Shown: in pieces, positions 6,905 through 7,700 of the stretch
Layout: each line of letters starts with the position of its first letter
Position numbering within the stretch: position 1 is the first letter of the stretch
Source: Erysipelotrichaceae bacterium UBA4808
GTDB lineage: Bacteria > Bacillota_I > Bacilli_A > Erysipelotrichales > Erysipelotrichaceae
NCBI GenBank assembly: GCA_002402585.1
Contig: DHGC01000107.1
Coordinates: 9,423 to 17,122, forward strand
DNA: 7,700 nucleotides
Direction of reading: 5' to 3'
Notes under the pieces: generated by a model
Told to the model about the DNA's origin: nothing
Database searches by the model: none
What the model saw: only the letters and a program-made list of their open reading frames with translations
Program-made: the position numbers and the translations under genes

Positions 6905-6933
6905 TTTATAATAAAAAAGCTCCTTCTGTTAAA
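6905..6933 (-). promoter_or_regulatory. Weak candidate promoter of the aldolase gene
   Basis: On the - strand TTTAAC (6933-6928), a 17-base spacer and TATAAA (6910-6905) lie 33 bases before the aldolase ATG. The -35 falls in the loop of the upstream terminator. The -35 match is poor, so the site may need an activator or may be chance. Confidence 0.25.
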
Positions 6934-6939
6934 GGAGCT
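6912..6939 (-). terminator. Rho-independent terminator after the GntR gene
   Basis: Read on the - strand, AGCTCCTT (6939-6932) pairs perfectly with AAGGAGCT (6925-6918) around a 6-base loop, followed by TTTTTTAT. It lies about 25 bases past the GntR stop and 40 bases before the aldolase start, so it separates the two transcription units or works as an attenuator between them. Confidence 0.85.
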
Positions 6940-6964
6940 GGATAAGCAAAACAATTGGGCGAAA

Positions 6965-7700
6965 TTATAAACTAAAATCAGCACTGACTTTGAACTTAAA
7001 GAAATGAGCACTGACCCAAATATTGGAATATTCCACTTGCGATCCTTTTTCATTGTAAATCTGCGAAATAATGTGAATCGCTGGACTGCCCTCAGCTAAA
7101 TCTAAGATGCTTGCAATATCCTTATTAATCGACTCAATCGTGAATTGTCGTTTGATATCATAGGAATCTGGATATTTCTCAAAGATATAAGGATAGATCT
7201 GGAAGTTTGTAAAATTGATATTCTCCATGCCAGGGAAATACTTAATTGACAAAGAGTTATCGAGAAAAGCGATTTTATGCTCATTGCCCAGATAGAGTCG
7301 CGAAAATTTAACCAGTTTGTCATCCTCATCAAAACGATGATCCACTTTCTTGAGATCACTAAGCTCGACAATGTTTTGCTCGATATCCTGAATGATAGGT
7401 GTGAGACCGATATTGGTGATACCATCGATCAAAGCTTTAAGGGATATGCCATGATTAACCGGTAAGATGCTCTGACGAATCGAATAGCCTTTAGATCCAA
7501 GAATCAGGAATTTTTCAGTAACCAAAGCATCATAAGCATACTGTACATCTTCACTATGCACATCCAGAACCTTTGCTAGATCTTTAACACTTGGCATGAC
7601 ATAATCATCGGGTAAAGTACGAACCATGATTACAGAATAGAGCTCATGTTTAAGTTGTTCCTGGATGCTTTGATTGCGACGCTTATCAATCTGAATGTAT
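6965..7700 (-). CDS. GntR-family regulator with UTRA domain, 5' end missing
   Basis: A DNA-binding regulator with an N-terminal GntR winged helix and a C-terminal UTRA effector domain that usually binds a sugar phosphate or similar small molecule. The open frame continues to the window edge: upstream of the ATG at 7627 it reads IQIDKRRNQSIQEQLKHELY, the expected first GntR helix, so that ATG is internal and the true start is outside. PSVKDLAKVLDVHSEDVQYA is the recognition region and GSKGYSI the wing. The UTRA part (roughly the last 150 residues) includes VKFSRLYLGNEHKIAFLDN, ENINFTNFQIYPYIFEKYP and EGSPAIHIISQIYNEKGSQV, in the family order. It lies directly upstream of the aldolase gene on the same strand with a terminator between, so it may control that gene. 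At most a few residues seem to be missing. Confidence 0.9.
   Translation of the reverse strand, partial: YIQIDKRRNQSIQEQLKHELYSVIMVRTLPDDYVMPSVKDLAKVLDVHSEDVQYAYDALVTEKFLILGSKGYSIRQSILPVNHGISLKALIDGITNIGLTPIIQDIEQNIVELSDLKKVDHRFDEDDKLVKFSRLYLGNEHKIAFLDNSLSIKYFPGMENINFTNFQIYPYIFEKYPDSYDIKRQFTIESINKDIASILDLAEGSPAIHIISQIYNEKGSQVEYSNIWVSAHFFKFKVSADFSL

Noticed and set aside
6769..7053. A 94-codon - strand frame across the aldolase/GntR gap
   Set aside because: It runs through the terminator and overlaps both genes in another frame; a shadow frame.

Overview
The window looks like an accessory sugar-use locus of a low-GC Gram-positive bacterium (Bacillota). The signs are the AT-rich intergenic DNA, AGGAGG-like ribosome sites, PRD and GntR/UTRA regulators and lactose-family PTS proteins. 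Erysipelotrichia-like or Clostridia-like placement is only a guess.

Bases 53-998 hold two decayed regulator genes on the + strand. The first is a MarR-type winged-helix protein with a frameshift and many in-frame stops. The second is an HxlR-family protein with one frameshift and one nonsense codon.

Bases 1109-5781 hold the intact core on the + strand: a PTS EIIC permease of the lactose/cellobiose/chitobiose family, a strong hairpin terminator, a PRD-type PTS regulator, a tandem-domain EIIB protein, and a ChbG/YdjC-family carbohydrate deacetylase. The last three overlap by 4 bases each (TTGA, then ATGA) and are almost certainly translated as a coupled set. EIIC + EIIB + ChbG points to uptake and phosphorylation of an N-acetylated disaccharide such as chitobiose, followed by deacetylation. 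No lactose-type EIIA and no phospho-glycosidase are present, so these must come from elsewhere if the system works. The regulator is built to read PTS phosphorylation state (two PRDs, an EIIB-like Cys and a fructose-type EIIA His).

Bases 5882-7700 run on the - strand: a fragment of an IS1595-like transposase, a class II (fuculose-phosphate type) aldolase whose C-terminus runs into that fragment, a terminator, and a GntR/UTRA regulator cut by the window edge. The GntR protein is the obvious candidate regulator of the aldolase.

The most interesting points are the two-domain EIIB whose second domain has lost the phosphorylated cysteine, the PRD regulator gene with an extended -10 inside its upstream terminator and no visible ribosome site, and the aldolase tail that seems replaced at an IS junction with loss of a catalytic tyrosine. 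No CRISPR array, tRNA or rRNA was seen.
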